Below are positions 23,073-36,539 of a stretch of DNA of 64,000 bases, piece after piece. The stretch comes from Vanilla planifolia. Its lineage: Eukaryota; Streptophyta; Magnoliopsida; Asparagales; Orchidaceae. Where the stretch lies: positions 17,795,057 to 17,859,056 of the forward strand of contig CM043870.1 in the NCBI GenBank assembly GCA_023846275.1. Direction: 5' to 3'. A program made the position numbers and the translations under genes. Within the stretch, counting starts at the first letter, position 1. The number at the start of each line of letters is the position of its first letter. The notes under the pieces are model-generated. The model did not search any database and was not told the DNA's origin. It was given only the letters and a program-made list of their open reading frames with translations.

Positions 23073-24100
23073 TCTTAAGAATGGTGATAAAATCACAAAT
23101 GTCTTCCATATAATATTTAATAATAAGCAAATGAAGGGTCATATATAAAGACTTAAAGATCCAACTGGGAGTTGTGTCTTAGAGATGGATTTACTGCCAA
23201 AAAAATTGTAGATTGCATATCATCTCTTTATTCCTTACTAAGAAAATTGAAAGGTACTTTGCTTTTTGATTCTTAGACCAACTAAAAATTAATATGATTC
23301 TAATTCAGCTAGATAATATGGAAAAAATGCAACAAATTATTTTATTGATGGATTCTTCATGTACTTACAAATTGGATGGGTTTCATGTTTTATTATGTAA
23401 GCAGTGTTAACAGTTCCATATTTTAAGATGAAATTTATCACTCTATCATTGATTTTCTTATTGGTAACCCATCACCTAAAGAATACAGTAGTGCTAATTT
23501 AAATTTTCTTCTAAAGATTAATTGTAATACTTCTTTCGAAGTCTTTATGACAATTGGATATATAGTTTCTCAAAAATACACTAAGTTGTTAGTGGTTAGC
23601 ATATAGTGTTTCCTACCCACAATCATCAACATCGAGCAATCAGCTTTACTAAAGAAGGGGATATCACTAAAAATATCTTACCTACATAAGAAATCATACT
23701 TTCATAAGAGCGAACTAATGATTTAGATGAGAAGATCGAAGCTAATAGCTCTATTATCAAGCTAGACTTTAAGAATGTGTTAAATAATATATCGTGAGAA
23801 AAAAGGTATTGTACAAGTTTAACTTCAATAGTTAATTTATTAATCCAATCATGAGTATCTATAAAATAAGCAGGTTGATAGTCAGTATTAACAAAAAAGG
23901 AAATGTTTCCATCTAACTCTCCCATTAGCTAAAGCATTGGTACCCCTTTATCCCCATTTCTTCTCCACATTTTAGCTAAAGAACTAAGAAAACATTTAAA
24001 CAATCCACATATACAAGGTAAATTGATGCACTACGGCACTCAAAGTCGTTGGTAATGAAAGCCACATTTGTGCCTTGTAGATTACTTTATTCTCTTCTTA
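23073..24100 (+). pseudogene. LINE reverse transcriptase domain, degraded
   Basis: In order: YLKNGDKITNVFH (23,073-23,111), the counterpart of WLKEGDKNTKFFH; KLDGFH (23,369), the GPDGF box; DFLIGNPSPKEYSSANLNFL (from 23,451), the FF-x-G-x-LP-x-x-x-N/T-S region; SFTKEGDITKNIL (23,642), the AFV-x-GR-x-I-x-DNI box; IIKLDFKNVLNNI (23,752), the first catalytic Asp box (KLD-x-x-KAYD); GTPLSPFLLHILAKEL (23,938), the RQGDPLSPFLF box; and PHLCLVDYFILF (24,062), the YADD box. YADD now reads LVDY, so catalysis would be lost even without the stops. A short minus-strand frame at 23,626-23,925 is a shadow of this domain. Confidence 0.85.
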
Positions 24101-25381
24101 AGAGGTGACAAATGCTGAATAAAAAATACCAAGTTATTCCTCTCTGATCTCTAAAGTGCATCAAGTTTATAGATTAATGTATAGAGAATCTTCTTTATTA
24201 GATGTACAAACATGAAACACAAGTAGGAGAACATTGACAAAGGGCTCCTACTTCAAAGAAGGTATTATCTTCAAATCCATCAACTAAAAAGCACAGTATT
24301 CAAATGTAGGAAATAAGAGGTCAACTTCAAACACTAGATTGACAAAACATGCAAAAGGAAATTACTCTCAATGGGAGGTAGTACTTGCCAATCATGTCCA
24401 CTAACTAATAACACTTTATAATCTATTGACATCTTATCTTCTCAATAATATAATTAATTTTTTTTAGAAAGTGTGATAAATGGTTTCCTTTGGAGTGATA
24501 ATGATTTGGAAAGCAAGCACCATTTGGCTAGCTAGAACATGATTAGCTTCCCCTATGAAAAATATGGTTTACTAGTTAAGAAATTAGTTGGTTTTAGGGA
24601 TGCATATAATGCAAAGCCTTTTTAGAAGGTCTACACCCCAAACATTATCTATTTTAGATACATGAGATGTAATTTCATTAGTAGAAAATGTTGTGGAGCA
24701 TGGTTAATGATTTGGAATCAAATAAAGAGAATCATTCTCACCATTTTGTATTTTCTAATACTTGAAGTAGAATAGATAAGGATGGCATTAATTATTGCTA
24801 CCTCACCAAGGATGGTAAGTTCATTGCCAATTCAGAATTAGATAAGTTTAGAGGTGATTAATTGCCATACTCATGAGTCACAAAAAAAATGTAGAATAAT
24901 TGTCAACCTTCCAAAAATTCTCCATTTATGTGGGGACTCCTAAAAAACTAATTACCTTTTGATAACAACTTTAAGGAGTGGAATTTTAATTTGTAGGCAA
25001 ATGCTATTTTTTTTGTATATAAGGACTCTCAAATGAATCTTATAGAACCCATTTGAAATTAATCTTAGCATTGAACTAACCCAACATCATGATTTATGAG
25101 ATGCTTCAACAATGGTGGAAGTATAATTAGTGAAACTCAATAGCTATTGACCAATTTAGTGTTCTACTATCTCTCGTATGCTAAAATAACTCAAAGATAA
25201 AAATTCAAAATAACTCAATGAGCAACTATTCCCTATTACATGATAGAGTTCAACATAATACTTATGCAATTTTCAAATGTTGAATAATTATGGAAGGAAG
25301 TTCAACAAATCCTCTAATAGTAAAAAATTCATTGCTTCCTTGATTTTTAGAGATCAATTAAACAATTAAAAAGCTGTTTAA

Positions 25382-25800
25382 TGGACTCCTCTAATAGAGG
25401 ATTTGGTCAAATTTAATTCTAATGGATTGTCTAAATGGAGCCAAGGCCTTATAGGTAGTGGTGTTGTGATTGGACACTATATGACACAACTATTAAAGCA
25501 CTCTAAATTTACATAGTATCTAAAAAAATATATAAGTTGAAGCCATTGTAATGCTATTTTGTTTAAACTTATATGATTAATTGGGGTTATGTAAGCACCA
25601 TTATAGTATCAAACAATTAATCAATCCCTATAATGATGCATAAAAGCATTGGAATCACTAGTTGTATCATAATTCAACAAAATAGAGTGAATCAATTTCA
25701 TTGCAAAGTAGTTTAATTCTAACACATATTCAGGGAAGGAAATGTAGAAACAAACTAGTAGGCTTAAATGGCTAATAAATGTATTCATTTAGAGGTTTAA
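25382..25800 (+). pseudogene. LINE C-terminal RNase H domain, degraded
   Basis: Reads W-T-P-L-I-E-D-L-V-K-F-N-S-N-G followed by a GSGVVIG segment (25,382-25,473), matching the WKPP-x-x-x-x-x-KxNxDG opening and GxGGVxRD strand of the RNase H found at the end of plant L1 ORF2. The first catalytic Asp (N-x-D-G) is Asn here. EAIVMLFCLNL-like sequence (about 25,540) fits the following helix. This domain is a good sign of a plant LINE. Confidence 0.7.
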
Positions 25801-25900
25801 GTTCAAAACAAATTCCAAAAGTTTATAAAGCTTTAATCATGCCTGGTGAGGAGAGATGTTGATATGGTGATCATAAGGAAAGTCATCAAACTAATTACTC

Positions 25901-28869
25901 CATAATCAAAGGCATGAAATGCATTCACATGATCAATAAGGTAGACTTGGACTTGTTCTTGTGGAAATTACTAAGAATTTGGGGCTAAAAAGAATGAACT
26001 AAAATCTTGTAAAACCACTAGATTTTATCATATAACTTTTATTTTAGCATTAGAAATCATTTTTTATAAACTACTGTGGGTTTATATAACTCATGTCAAG
26101 TTAATCATATTCTCGAAAGAAATGAGTGAACTTATTTGATGTGGCTCATTTCGTAGCAGGGAAACCAATGTTGATAGAATCTCTTAATTTTAACAAATGA
26201 GAACTATTCTTCTTATATTTAAGATCATGATTTTTTGTTTAAAAAATAATACAAATCCAACACATTCCAATAAAAAGCTTTTTGTAGTTTTAATACAATA
26301 GCCAATTTTTTATTTAGGAAGCTACTAAACAAATTTATTGTTCTTTTTGGGAATAAGTTATGCAAAGAATGACAAAAAGCCAACTTTTTCTCAACAATTT
26401 CTTTTTGATTTGATCTTATAGAAAATTTAATTTTTCATCAATTTTAGTTACACAACATGTGTCTATAGCCTCATCATCTTGTACTCTTTGATTCATTGGC
26501 TAGCCTGTCCTCTCAATGAACCATATGTAAAGACTAGTTTAATGGCATTAGTTAAGTACCATGGACTTAATTAGACAATACATTGGAGTCACAAATTATT
26601 TGGAACCATTGGAGACTTTTCTTGGATTCTATGAACTTATCATGGCTTTGAATCATACTAATATGGTCATTAATGTCAAAACAAATAAATGACACATATC
26701 AACTATTTCAACATTATGTTTAAAGATTTCATCACTATATTGAGCATATCTTACTTCATAACAATACAATCACTAGCTATGTAGCCACCGAACATAAAAA
26801 TTTTATATTGGTCCAAAAACATTTAATAATACTTCAATACTCAGTTTGAATTACTCCAATACTGAACAATTTCTTAGCATGTACAATATAATTCCTTAAT
26901 TAGACTAGTATTACATTTCACATCAAGAATGCCATCTTCAATAAACATTTCTTAATGCTAATCAATCAGATCTGTCATTTATGTTTCCTTTTTATGTCAA
27001 AGACATTCTAATGCTACCACTCATTATAAAGGATTAAAAAAATATGTTGGCTATTATTTGTTTTTTGTACATCCTACAATCGTGAAATCTATCAATGTAG
27101 TACACTATATCTTACTTCATAGCAAGATTGTCATCGCCTGAATATGTGACATGGCATAAACCATTTGGATTTCTTTGAAATCCCTTTGATTTGTTTCAAA
27201 CCATTTTTTTACAATAACACACTAATACATTAATTAAACTTATCCATTGAGGCACATTGTCTCAATTTTCATTGTTTAGTTCCTTAATTAGCTTGGTTTA
27301 CCATTCAAGAATCTTTTCATAAAATGTTTAGCAATATGGTTCCCATCATATAGCATGATAGGTCCTTAGACCAAGGTCACTCATTACAGTCTTATGTGTT
27401 CTTATACAATTTCAATGCACAACTTATGTGGAATCAATCATAGTCACTATAGATACCTCCATGCATTAGACTTAATCTAACTAATAAATTCAATTGGTAA
27501 TATTGATAGTTTAACAAGACACTCCAAATCACTAAAATAGTAAATAGTTAGCTTATGACATTCACGTGCATCAACACATCAAAAGCTTATGGATGGTCAT
27601 TTTCGCACGCACACATATTAATAGTAGCCTTTAGAAGTCCTGATAAAAATAATAATGCATTTTAAGTAATAAACTAGAACTATCGTAATCTCCAATATTT
27701 AGTAATATTCTATTCTCATAAAAGGAAAGGTTGAGAAACTATATACATAGCTTGGAAATGGTGGAAAAGATGATTAACTTATTTTAAGAGATGTTAAATA
27801 CATATAATACACATAAATAGAACTATATAACTTATGATTAATATAATCATCCACAAATGAAATTACATATCATCACTTAATTATTCAAAATTTTGAAAAA
27901 CTCAAATTTTCTTATTATCACAAATAAAGCCATTCAATTATTAAGGAAGTTATGGGGATCATTTATGTCATCAACATAGCTTAAAAAATTATATAAGCAT
28001 TCAATATCTACATTCATAAGTTGCCAAACAACACGTGCGATAAAATTATACATTATGCAATATGTCAGATTCCACCCTTTATAAATGTCATTGAGTAGTT
28101 ATGTTTTAGCATTCAAAAAACATTAATAAGGTTATGACATAGTAGCATTCTATACATCACCCAAATTTCCACTTGGAGACATACTAGTCCACTAAGATTT
28201 AAGGCCATTCCAAGTTTCGAACCTGTACTTTTAGTTAGTCTCTGATATTACTACTTTTGTGGGAGCCAATTATAATTAAGCCTTATTTATTCCAATTTTT
28301 AATTTTATTTTTATAAAATTTTAAGCTATTTGTATTTATAATTTAGTTGAAGTCATTTAGAGAACGACTAGTAGCTCTTTAGATACTTATAGCTTTAAAT
28401 TCTATCCAAAACAATCTTGCAATAGTGTGGTAATTTTGTTAGAAAAAAATTATTTCATACTGACTTTCAAATAGCTTAAAATTTTGCATTTGGCAGCTTT
28501 TTGCTACTACTCATTGTCATCTTTCATTTTCATCGCTACTAGTGTTGATTTGTTTGGCCTACATGACCCACCTTAACTCTTTGAACTCATTGATCAGCTC
28601 AACACACACTCACCAGTGTTGATCTACAATCTATGAAATTTCCTAAACAATCAACTCATTTTGACCTATTAGCTCATGCTGACCTACAAATTGGACTTGA
28701 GGTGCAACTATTTCTCTTCGCCTTTGCTGCACTTATTGTGTAATACACCTCCTTGCTTCTCATTACATAGACACTCAAAATACACATGCCAATTTGAGAG
28801 TTTCCTATGCCAAACTAATTTTGCTTCATTTCAAAGAAATTTTTTTGCTAAATTCAAATTATGTATTTT
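25901..28869. other. AT-rich DNA, nothing recognised
   Basis: No long frame on either strand; a 65-codon frame at 28,676-28,873 resembles no family I know. Scattered minus-strand phrases look like degraded coding sequence but could not be assigned. Confidence 0.5.
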
Positions 28870-29110
28870 ATAATTTATGAGGACTTTTTGGATTCTAAAA
28901 ATGTACTTTAGAATTCTAATATGTGTTCCACAGTATTCCAATAATATTCTTTTGTTTCTTAAGCGAACAAAATATCATTATAGCTTTGAGATATTTATAA
29001 ATAAGGATGCTTACAATATTGTAGGTTTTGTAATTTGAATGAAATAACAATTTGCTACCACTAAGCTAGTTTAGTAAAAGGGTGTGGTGTATATTGAATA
29101 TAATAGTGTG
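28870..29110 (+). repeat. Possible 5' LTR of the Ty3/gypsy relic
   Basis: Contains a TATA-like TTTATAAATAAGG (28,990) about 30 bp before a GTAGGTTTTGTAATTTGAAT phrase (29,022) and ATGAAATAACAATTTGCTAC (29,038), a layout common at the R-U5 part of plant LTRs. It lies at the expected place upstream of the gag relic. No matching 3' copy was found, so this rests on composition and position. Confidence 0.3.
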
Positions 29111-29489
29111 ATTCTAGATATAACCTAGAAAGGAGAGTGAATGGCTAAGAAATGAGAGATCTTAACAGGTTATTCAATATTGATAAGAGCAACAAATCTC
29201 TAAGAAAGCTCTTAATCAATTAATCACAACTTTTTGGAATTTAATAATCTCATCTAAATTGTTAATTTTTCTTAATGAACAAGTGATTTCCTTATTTAGC
29301 ATTCTAAGAACTCCACTAGTGCACCTTGATACTTCATCTCTAACTCAGGTATATTGGTTGTTGGTTATTGAAGCCACTTTTTCTTTAGGTTAACGTCTCT
29401 TATTTTAATGATCAGTGTATGTTTTAAGTTTATATGAATGTTTTTACTTGTATAACGATATTAATAACTAACTCATTGATTAAGTTGGT

Positions 29490-31200
29490 CTATGATAAGT
29501 GACTCTGAAGTGATGGAAATACCTTTTGAAAATGAACCTAACCAAATGGAATGTCAACCTAGGTGTCAAGCTACCCCACATACCCATGATAGCCAACATA
29601 GTCAGGATAATGATCCCTATGTTAACATGGTTAAAATAAGAGTTGCAACATTTAACAGAAGTTTAGAACAAATTTGGAAAAAGAGATTACAATGTTATTT
29701 TAAATGATATGATTTTAGTAAGCATGAAAAGTACAAATTTGCAAAAACTTAGGCTCATATCACATGCTAGATTATTTATTCACACATTAAAAAAGTAATT
29801 TTTGGATAAGCAAGCATTACAATGATTTTGGAAAGAAATGAAAATTTTCTTGCAAGCTAAATATTAACTGACTTCTTATTTTGGTGAACTTTTGGATAAA
29901 TAACAATATTTATCTTAAGGTTCAAAGACTTCTAACAAATACATTACAAAATTTGAGGATTATATACTTTGATATGATGTCTTGGAGTTAGAACAAGTAA
30001 CATTTTTTTATTTTGAGTTAGGCTTAGGGAGATTATTCAGTTGAGCTTTACATAAGAAATATTATTAGTTTAGGAAAGGCATATAAAGTAGTTTAAGATT
30101 TAAAATATCAATTACTTGTCAGAGTTAGATTCCTTTGACCACTTCTTACCCTAAAATGTATATCACTAGTTCCACTATTCTACTACTTGTGCCCTATAAA
30201 CAAACTTTGTTTCCCCACAAATACCATTAGCTCAATGAATTCAACCCTTGGATAAAGACCTTAGTTATACAAGTAATTATGGTGTATTGTTACCACAATG
30301 TAAGTAGATGGTTTTATTTTAGAAAGACCTTGGTTATTCGATTGAGATGTTACCTTAAATGGAAGTGAAAGTAGTTATATTTTTGGGTAACAAGGATAAA
30401 ATATCACACAATATCTTTTACCTCCCTCAAAAAGCATTTTTAACCCAAATACTCAAAAAAATTGAAGAGAAAGAAAAAATTAATTTCCTATTTCATCAAT
30501 TGAGATTATGAGGGATGTAATTAGTAGTAAAATTAACTTGTTTGTAACAATTTAGGAAGCCCTTACCATTATAACCACCCCACCACCCATGGTCTAACCC
30601 TTGTTAAAAGAATTTATGAAGGTGTTCCTGATGACTTGCTAAACACACTCAAGCTATTAACAGATATTTAGCATGTTATTGGTCTGGTTCTTAACACTTC
30701 ACTATCACATTTACTAAATTACTGATTAAGTCTGTTGTCTTAAGAAGAAATTATATGATAAGTAAATTAGCCCATTAAAAAGAAATTTATTATAAAAAGT
30801 GTTAGAGAATGTGATAAAATAACTTTTTTTCTCCAAAAAATGATGAAACTAGGTGCATGCACACAGATCATCATGAGAATAATGTGCTCTATGATTTGTT
30901 AGTTCAAATAGTTGGGGCCACCATATTTTATAAAATAGATCTCAAAATTGGATACTATTATATTAGAATCTACCAAGTGATGAATGTAATTTGTAGTTGG
31001 GGTTTTTTGCTTTGTACCATCCATATTCTTTTAGAAATCATCAGAATAATGTGCACGTTACTTTTTCTTCAAAGTTTCCACAACATTTGAAGCTCTTAGT
31101 GCATGTGTTTCTATTAGTAAAACTCTAATGTGCTTATCTTTCTTTATTTAAATTACTTAGATAATCCTGACCCATCAGATTATGATAAAATGTTTTTATT
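29490..31200 (+). mobile_element. Ty3/gypsy retrotransposon relic (gag to RT)
   Basis: A gag-like region followed about 0.5 kb later by a recognisable gypsy pol segment, both on the + strand. Gag: VATFN..LEQIWKKRLQCYFK (from 29,640) resembles the P-x-F-x-G-x-x-x-x-x-x-x-F-L-x-W opening, and a later YITKFEDYIL...FELGLGRL stretch (about 29,940-30,030) matches the V-x-EY-x-x-x-F-x-x-L...F-x-x-GL-x-x-x-I part of gypsy gag. The protease is not recognisable. RNase H and integrase are missing or unreadable after 31,200. Confidence 0.75.
30620..31090 (+). pseudogene. Ty3/gypsy reverse transcriptase fragment
   Basis: VPDDLLNTLKLLTDI (30,623) followed by HVIGLVLNTSLSHLLNY corresponds to the LPPLRDIQHxIDLVPGxxLPxxPxYR segment just before the gypsy RT. 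After a gap, LVQIVGATIFYKIDLKIGYY (30,900-30,959) matches LDxLxGAxxFSKIDLRSGYHQIRI, the first catalytic Asp box, with the Asp retained. A 77-codon frame opened by ATG at 30,857 happens to cover this. The YFDDIL box is not readable. Confidence 0.82.
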
Positions 31201-33239
31201 GAATATTCTATTAAGTAGTACAATTATTTGATCCAATATTTTGAACCTATCAATGGCTGTTTAACAACAATCATAAGCATGTAGCATCAATTTCATCCAC
31301 ATTCTAATTCGACTCCATGTTATAATTTTATTATGGTGTCCATTATCAAGTTTTACTCAAATTCATTGAAAGATCATTAGTTCATTTCTTTGACTTACAA
31401 CAACAAAATAGACCTAAAATACTAAAATGATTTATATAGTTCTATATCCACTCTAAGTTGTGTGGCTTAGCAAGATGGGCATGAGTTTCTTGGAATAAAA
31501 ATTTTGATTTTTCCTTAAGGAATATTTTAAAAAATGCTTTAAACTAATTTCTTGATAAACTTGAGTACATATTCAAAAGTGATTATTAACAAATGTTAAT
31601 TTTCTTTTAAAGCTTATTAAGTTTATTTAAAATACATTGATTTTCAAATAATAAAGTTTAATTAAAATTATGAAAAAAAATAAAACTTTAAAAAATATAC
31701 ATAAATGATTATTAGGTATTTTGATTTAAAAGCGAGCCTACACCTACCCCTAATAAAAATCAAGAAAAATATAGTAATAAATATAAGTCTTTCACTATAA
31801 TGTGATGACATTCAACTCTTACAACAATGAAACAATAGAAATAAGCACTATGGTCATATAACATAAGAAAAATGAAAAAAATAAAATAATTCAATGATAC
31901 AAAATTGAAATTAATACAAATAAAAAAACCAATGATTAGAAAATATTTAATGAGACTGAAGTGTTTTAATTGAATCCATTAAAAATAAAACAATTTGAGA
32001 AGTTCATTGATTTGTGAGACACGACATAAAGAAGTAAGAATGAGCACTAGGGGCTAATGACTTGAATGTCACTACATGAAAATTTTTATTCAAATTTTGT
32101 AAAAATTTTATTAGTTAATTTTTTTAAAAACTCACCTATTTGTACATATACTTAATGATTAGAAGTAATTACCAAATTTATTAATTAATAAATAATAATA
32201 AATTATAAAATCTCAATAGCTTAAAATAATTGTTAAATGAGCTGTTTCATTTGAGCTGCTCCATATAAAGCCTCCTCAACCAATTTATACCAAAATAATT
32301 GATTAGATGAATAGAATAAATAAGTATTATTTAGAAAATAGGATTTGATATGGACTATTACATTTGAATTGGGATTTGATGTTTGGATCACAAAATTATG
32401 CAATTAGATGACAAACATAACTGTGTTAATGGTGGATGTGAATACAATTATTTGATCACATAATTATGCAATTAGATGGAAAAATAATTTCCACAATCGT
32501 AATTACATGAAACTGATACAGGATTTAATCCTACATTACATGAATAATGGATCATTATGGCTTTATATGAGTTTTCTTACACTGCATGATAAGTGTATTG
32601 TTTGGAGTTAGCTACCCCTAGTTCATTCTAAAGTACTTCCTCTGTTGCCAATACATTCATGTTTAATTCAATATGGATTTGCGAGTTATATGTTAAATTA
32701 GAATTTCTGGAAGAGTTTTGGTGTCGTTTTCTCGATCCAATAAGTGCATCTAACTATATTTTGTTTGGTTACCCTTGTTTTTGAAGTATCAAGCCATAAA
32801 TACTAATCTTTTGGTCATATTAGGCTTGATTAGAGTGAAACAAATTTAGTTTTAAAAAATTAGACATTCATTTTTTAAGATAATAAATTAGGGGTTATCA
32901 AAGTACCATGGAGAATTCATTAAGATTCAAATATAGATGATGTATGGATCTAGTTTGTTAAGTTTTGTTTAAAATAGAATACTGGCTTATTGATTATAAT
33001 GCACATCTTTATTCACTTTTCAAATCCTAATTTAATTAACCAATTTATTCAAACTTTTCATGACTTAAGAAACTTAGAAGTTCTTATTTTTTTACTGAAT
33101 CCTTTTTTATTAACTCCATCTAACGAATCTTGACCAAATTTCATGTCAATTGATAAACTTTAGGTAATCTAAAAATTAATTTTATTAAATTTTCCTAATT
33201 GAAAAAAAATTAACATCGCCCTAAGCTCGCCAAGTAAAC
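31201..33239. other. AT-rich DNA between gypsy and copia relics
   Basis: No recognisable coding relic. A short direct duplication occurs at 32,386-32,412 and 32,454-32,480 (GATCACAAAATTATGCAATT against GATCACATAATTATGCAATT, offset 68 bp). Confidence 0.5.
32386..32480 (+). repeat. Short direct repeat, 68-bp offset
   Basis: Two near-identical stretches of about 25 bp (GATCACAAAATTATGCAATT and GATCACATAATTATGCAATT, each followed by AGATG). Confidence 0.7.
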
Positions 33240-34895
33240 ATCACTCAAGTTGACTAAGCCCAAGCAGATCTAGAAGTGTCATGACGAGAGACCAGCTAAA
33301 AATAAGGCCAGTTAGGCCCAAAATTGGTTAGCGATGCTTTTTCATTCTATAGTTTCTGACAAAGTCGATAAACTGGGTGGATTTGTAAAGGATATTTGCA
33401 TTCATGAGCATGGTTGAGATAAGATAGAGGATTGATTAAGGCTGAACTCTGAATAAAAATACAAATGAGGGTCAAGTTAGACCCATAATCAAGAAATTAC
33501 TTATAAGTATATGAGTGGCCTAGGTGAGAAATCCCAAGCACACTTGCATTATGCACCCATGAAAGGTATTATAAGGAGAAAACTATTTTTCTTTTTGATA
33601 ATGTGAGACTAACATTAGTCCAACTACTCAACACCAACAGCAAGTGTTATTTCTTCCCCTTCAACTTTTTATTAGATTATAAATTTTCCATCCACTATAA
33701 GCACTCGATCTTGGCTCAAAATCGAATGACCATGACCCCTCTAACTTCATTGCATTACTTTGATTGTTTCTATCTTTTGAAATAATCTTCTCATGAATTA
33801 CATGGCCGAACACTTTCCACATTTATATCCTATATCTAAGATATTTTTTTCCTTTGTAAATGATGAATTCAATGATCCAAATCTCATCTTGCTTAATTAA
33901 ATGGGTTAGATCTAATCCATCTTGATCCAACCATCTAGAACTAATCTACTTTTATAATATTTGATTTAATAGTCTAGAACATCTATAGTAAGATCTAATG
34001 ATCTTGGTCTATCCCACTTAATGGATAATTCCTTAGTCACTATTTGAGCCATTGTGTTAACCAATTCAAAGAAATATTTTAAGTTTGTTGGAATAACATT
34101 TTAAGATATTTGGAAGCATTTTTTTGGAACAAATTGTCCTTAAGTTTTTAATAACATTGATCAAACTTTTTCTATATAAACTTAACCATTGTTCATGAAA
34201 TGACTAATAAACATGAGCCAATATTCGAGATCTCAACGCAGCACAATATGGCATTCTACTATCATAAAATCTCTTGATGGTAACTACAACTTACTTCTTC
34301 ACAAAATGTCAAATTCTTTCAGCTAATCTTATCACTTATAATCTTTGAAACTCTTACTTGACATAGTAATTTTATACTCATCTTGTCTACTTCTATTAAT
34401 CAACAAGCATCAAAAGTTGTTCAAATTTATCACAATTTTTCCTTCTTGTTATATTTTTCCATTATTTTAGGTTGGTTGTCGTAGCATTTGTAAAAGCTTC
34501 AGTTTAGTTTGATGTCATAAAAAACCAAGTTGGTCTTAAGCTTGTAAAATCTTGTATTATATTTGAACTCGTAAAAGCTAGTTTGTTGGAGGCGAGTCAT
34601 ATGAAGAAACCTCAAGTTGTAAAATTTTTGATAGTGGTGACTTTTTTGACATTACTTGCTGCTCAATGTAGGACCTTATTTGAACCAAACAATATAAAAA
34701 TTTCACTGTATTATTTTAATATTTAGTTTTTGTTTTTTTAATCATAAAAATTTAAAATAAACATATATAAAATAAAGATTTTCAGAAACACAAAATTTTT
34801 TTAGGAAGAATTTTTTAAAAAAATGTAATCAAAAAATCCAAAAAGTATTTTAAAACTAATAAATCGCCCACTCATGTAAGTTGTCTTCAATCATT
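33240..34895 (+). repeat. 5' LTR of the SIRE-like copia element
   Basis: Homologous to 39,098-40,630 with an offset of about 5.71-5.85 kb that drifts through indels. Shared marks include ACGAGAG (33,284 and 39,136), CACCCATGAAGG-type sequence (about 33,555 and 39,291), the TATA-like TCTATATAAACTT (34,181) and the end segment with GTAAGTTGTCTTC (34,877). Just after it, ATTATATCATTATTT (about 34,899) sits where the primer-binding site (complement of initiator Met tRNA) should be, but is too degraded to confirm. The start position is an estimate. Confidence 0.65.
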
Positions 34896-34899
34896 ATAT

Positions 34900-36333
34900 C
34901 ATTATTTAAAGATAACTTTTACTAATATTTGAAAGAAGGATTTAGAGTTTTTATCGAATCAATTGACTTAAGATATTTGAAAGTGTTAAAAAAATTATAA
35001 GATTTACCTAGAGATTCATGTACAAAAGAAATCAAGTTATTTAGTGTACTTAGTAGTGATAAAAGGAGAATGATATAATTAAATTCCATAACACTCAGCA
35101 TCCTTCATCATGACATATCACAACTAAAGTTTGAAAAAAGTTAGACATAACTTATGATGGTACTTTGTAAGTTAAAAAAATAAAGATAAATCTTCTTAAA
35201 CATGATTCTTAGCTCTTTAAAATAATTTGAGTTAATCTATAAAAAATATTTTTATGTGATTTAAAAATACTACTACTAGAATAGAAAATCTTAAAAAAGT
35301 GCTTCTTAAAATAGATCTTGTAGGAAAAGTAGCAAAGATTCTATCCAATGAATATGATACTGTTATCACAATAATATGATAGCCAAAGACATAACAAGCT
35401 CATATTGGATGAGTTAGTCAGAGAATTATAAACAATAGAGATTGAGATGAATAAAATAGTTAAAAAGGAGGCCTCGATAAGCAAGCAAAGCATGGAGTAA
35501 GGTACAAGGAACCATTATCTTTTAAATCTAACAAAGATAATATAGGTACAATATCTATCTTTTCTTTGGACTAGGAGGAAAAGGTTAATTTTCATGTTAA
35601 GGGTTTAGATAGAAATTTGACAAAAAGTTTTATTAAAAAAAGAGAAGGGTAGAGATGAAGTCACCATGATGCTAAGATTTTTGTCAAATCTGCTATATTA
35701 TACCAAATTATCCACAAGTCAAATACACCAAAAAAAGAAAGAGAAAAAGAAGAGAATGAAAAAGAAGAAAGATTTTCGATCTACTTGGTTGCTTGAAAGA
35801 ATTAGACTCCACAACTTCAAGTGGTGAGGAGGAAGGAATGACATGGTTCATAGCAAATGATGATGAATCAAGTACAACGAGTATAAGATAAGCTCTTAGT
35901 CTTGTAAAATTTTCGAAAATAATTACATCGAAGTGATTAGTGTTTTAACTCCTTTAATATTTATACCTAAAAAATTAAAAATGTTTTACAAAGAAGCAAA
36001 TCATTATTTTTTATTTTTTATGAAAGGGGATTACAAAAAAAATTATGTGATGAAAATGACTCCATGATGATTGAGAATACTTCTTGGAAAAAGAAATTAT
36101 GAGTTTGAACAAAATATTTATTCTATTAAACATATAAAATTTTCTAATGTTTCGCATGATATTTATTTTTCTAAACATAAATATATGTTTTTTAATATGC
36201 CTTATATTTCAAATTTTACATACTTTTATAATTGTAGAAAAGGACATGCTTTTAAGGATTGTCAAATTAGGAAAAATATTTGTAGTTCAAAAACTTGTTT
36301 CAAATGACTGCCAAGCTTGTTTGGGTTCCTAAG
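34900..36333 (+). pseudogene. copia gag relic with zinc knuckle
   Basis: The gag region is mostly unreadable, with a LILDELVREL-like stretch (about 35,401-35,430). Near its end FYNCRKGHAFKDC (36,221-36,262) matches the CCHC knuckle C-x2-C-x4-H-x4-C. The first Cys is now Tyr or Phe, while the second Cys, the His and the last Cys remain. VWVPK (36,319-36,333) follows, a sequence typical of SIRE-like elements shortly after the knuckle. A 78-codon frame at 36,071-36,307 covers the knuckle by chance. Confidence 0.75.
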
Positions 36334-36539
36334 GTTGGAGAATATATAATTTAAAATAAGTTGTCTTCATAATCGTTCAATAGATATATGTATTTTGAGA
36401 CATTAATAAGGTGTAAGTAATACACTTTGGAATTATGCACAAAAATAGGGAAAATAAAAGTTACATTTTATGAATATTTAATAAAAATTTGATAATTTAT
36501 GTAACTATATATGAAGAAAAAACATCAAAATCTAGCTCT

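Larger units (their letters stand above)
21700..25900 (+). mobile_element. L1-type LINE relic (plus strand)
   Basis: Plant L1 ORF2 order is preserved on the + strand in shifting frames: a possible endonuclease end (21,740-21,950), the endonuclease-RT linker (22,066-22,107 and 23,073-23,111), the reverse transcriptase (23,340-24,100), the Gly-Gly region (24,365) and Trp box after RT, and a C-terminal RNase H (25,382-25,800). About 0.65 kb of unrelated AT-rich DNA separates the two linker halves (22,270-22,920), suggesting a later insertion. Many stops and frameshifts show it is long dead. Ends, poly-A tail and target duplication were not identified. Confidence 0.82.

Noticed and set aside
23626..23925. 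A 99-codon minus-strand frame as a gene
   Set aside because: It lies antisense to the LINE RT, whose conserved boxes are readable on the plus strand through the same region.
29492..29707. A 71-codon frame as a small gene
   Set aside because: It leads into gypsy gag-like sequence and has no independent support as a gene.
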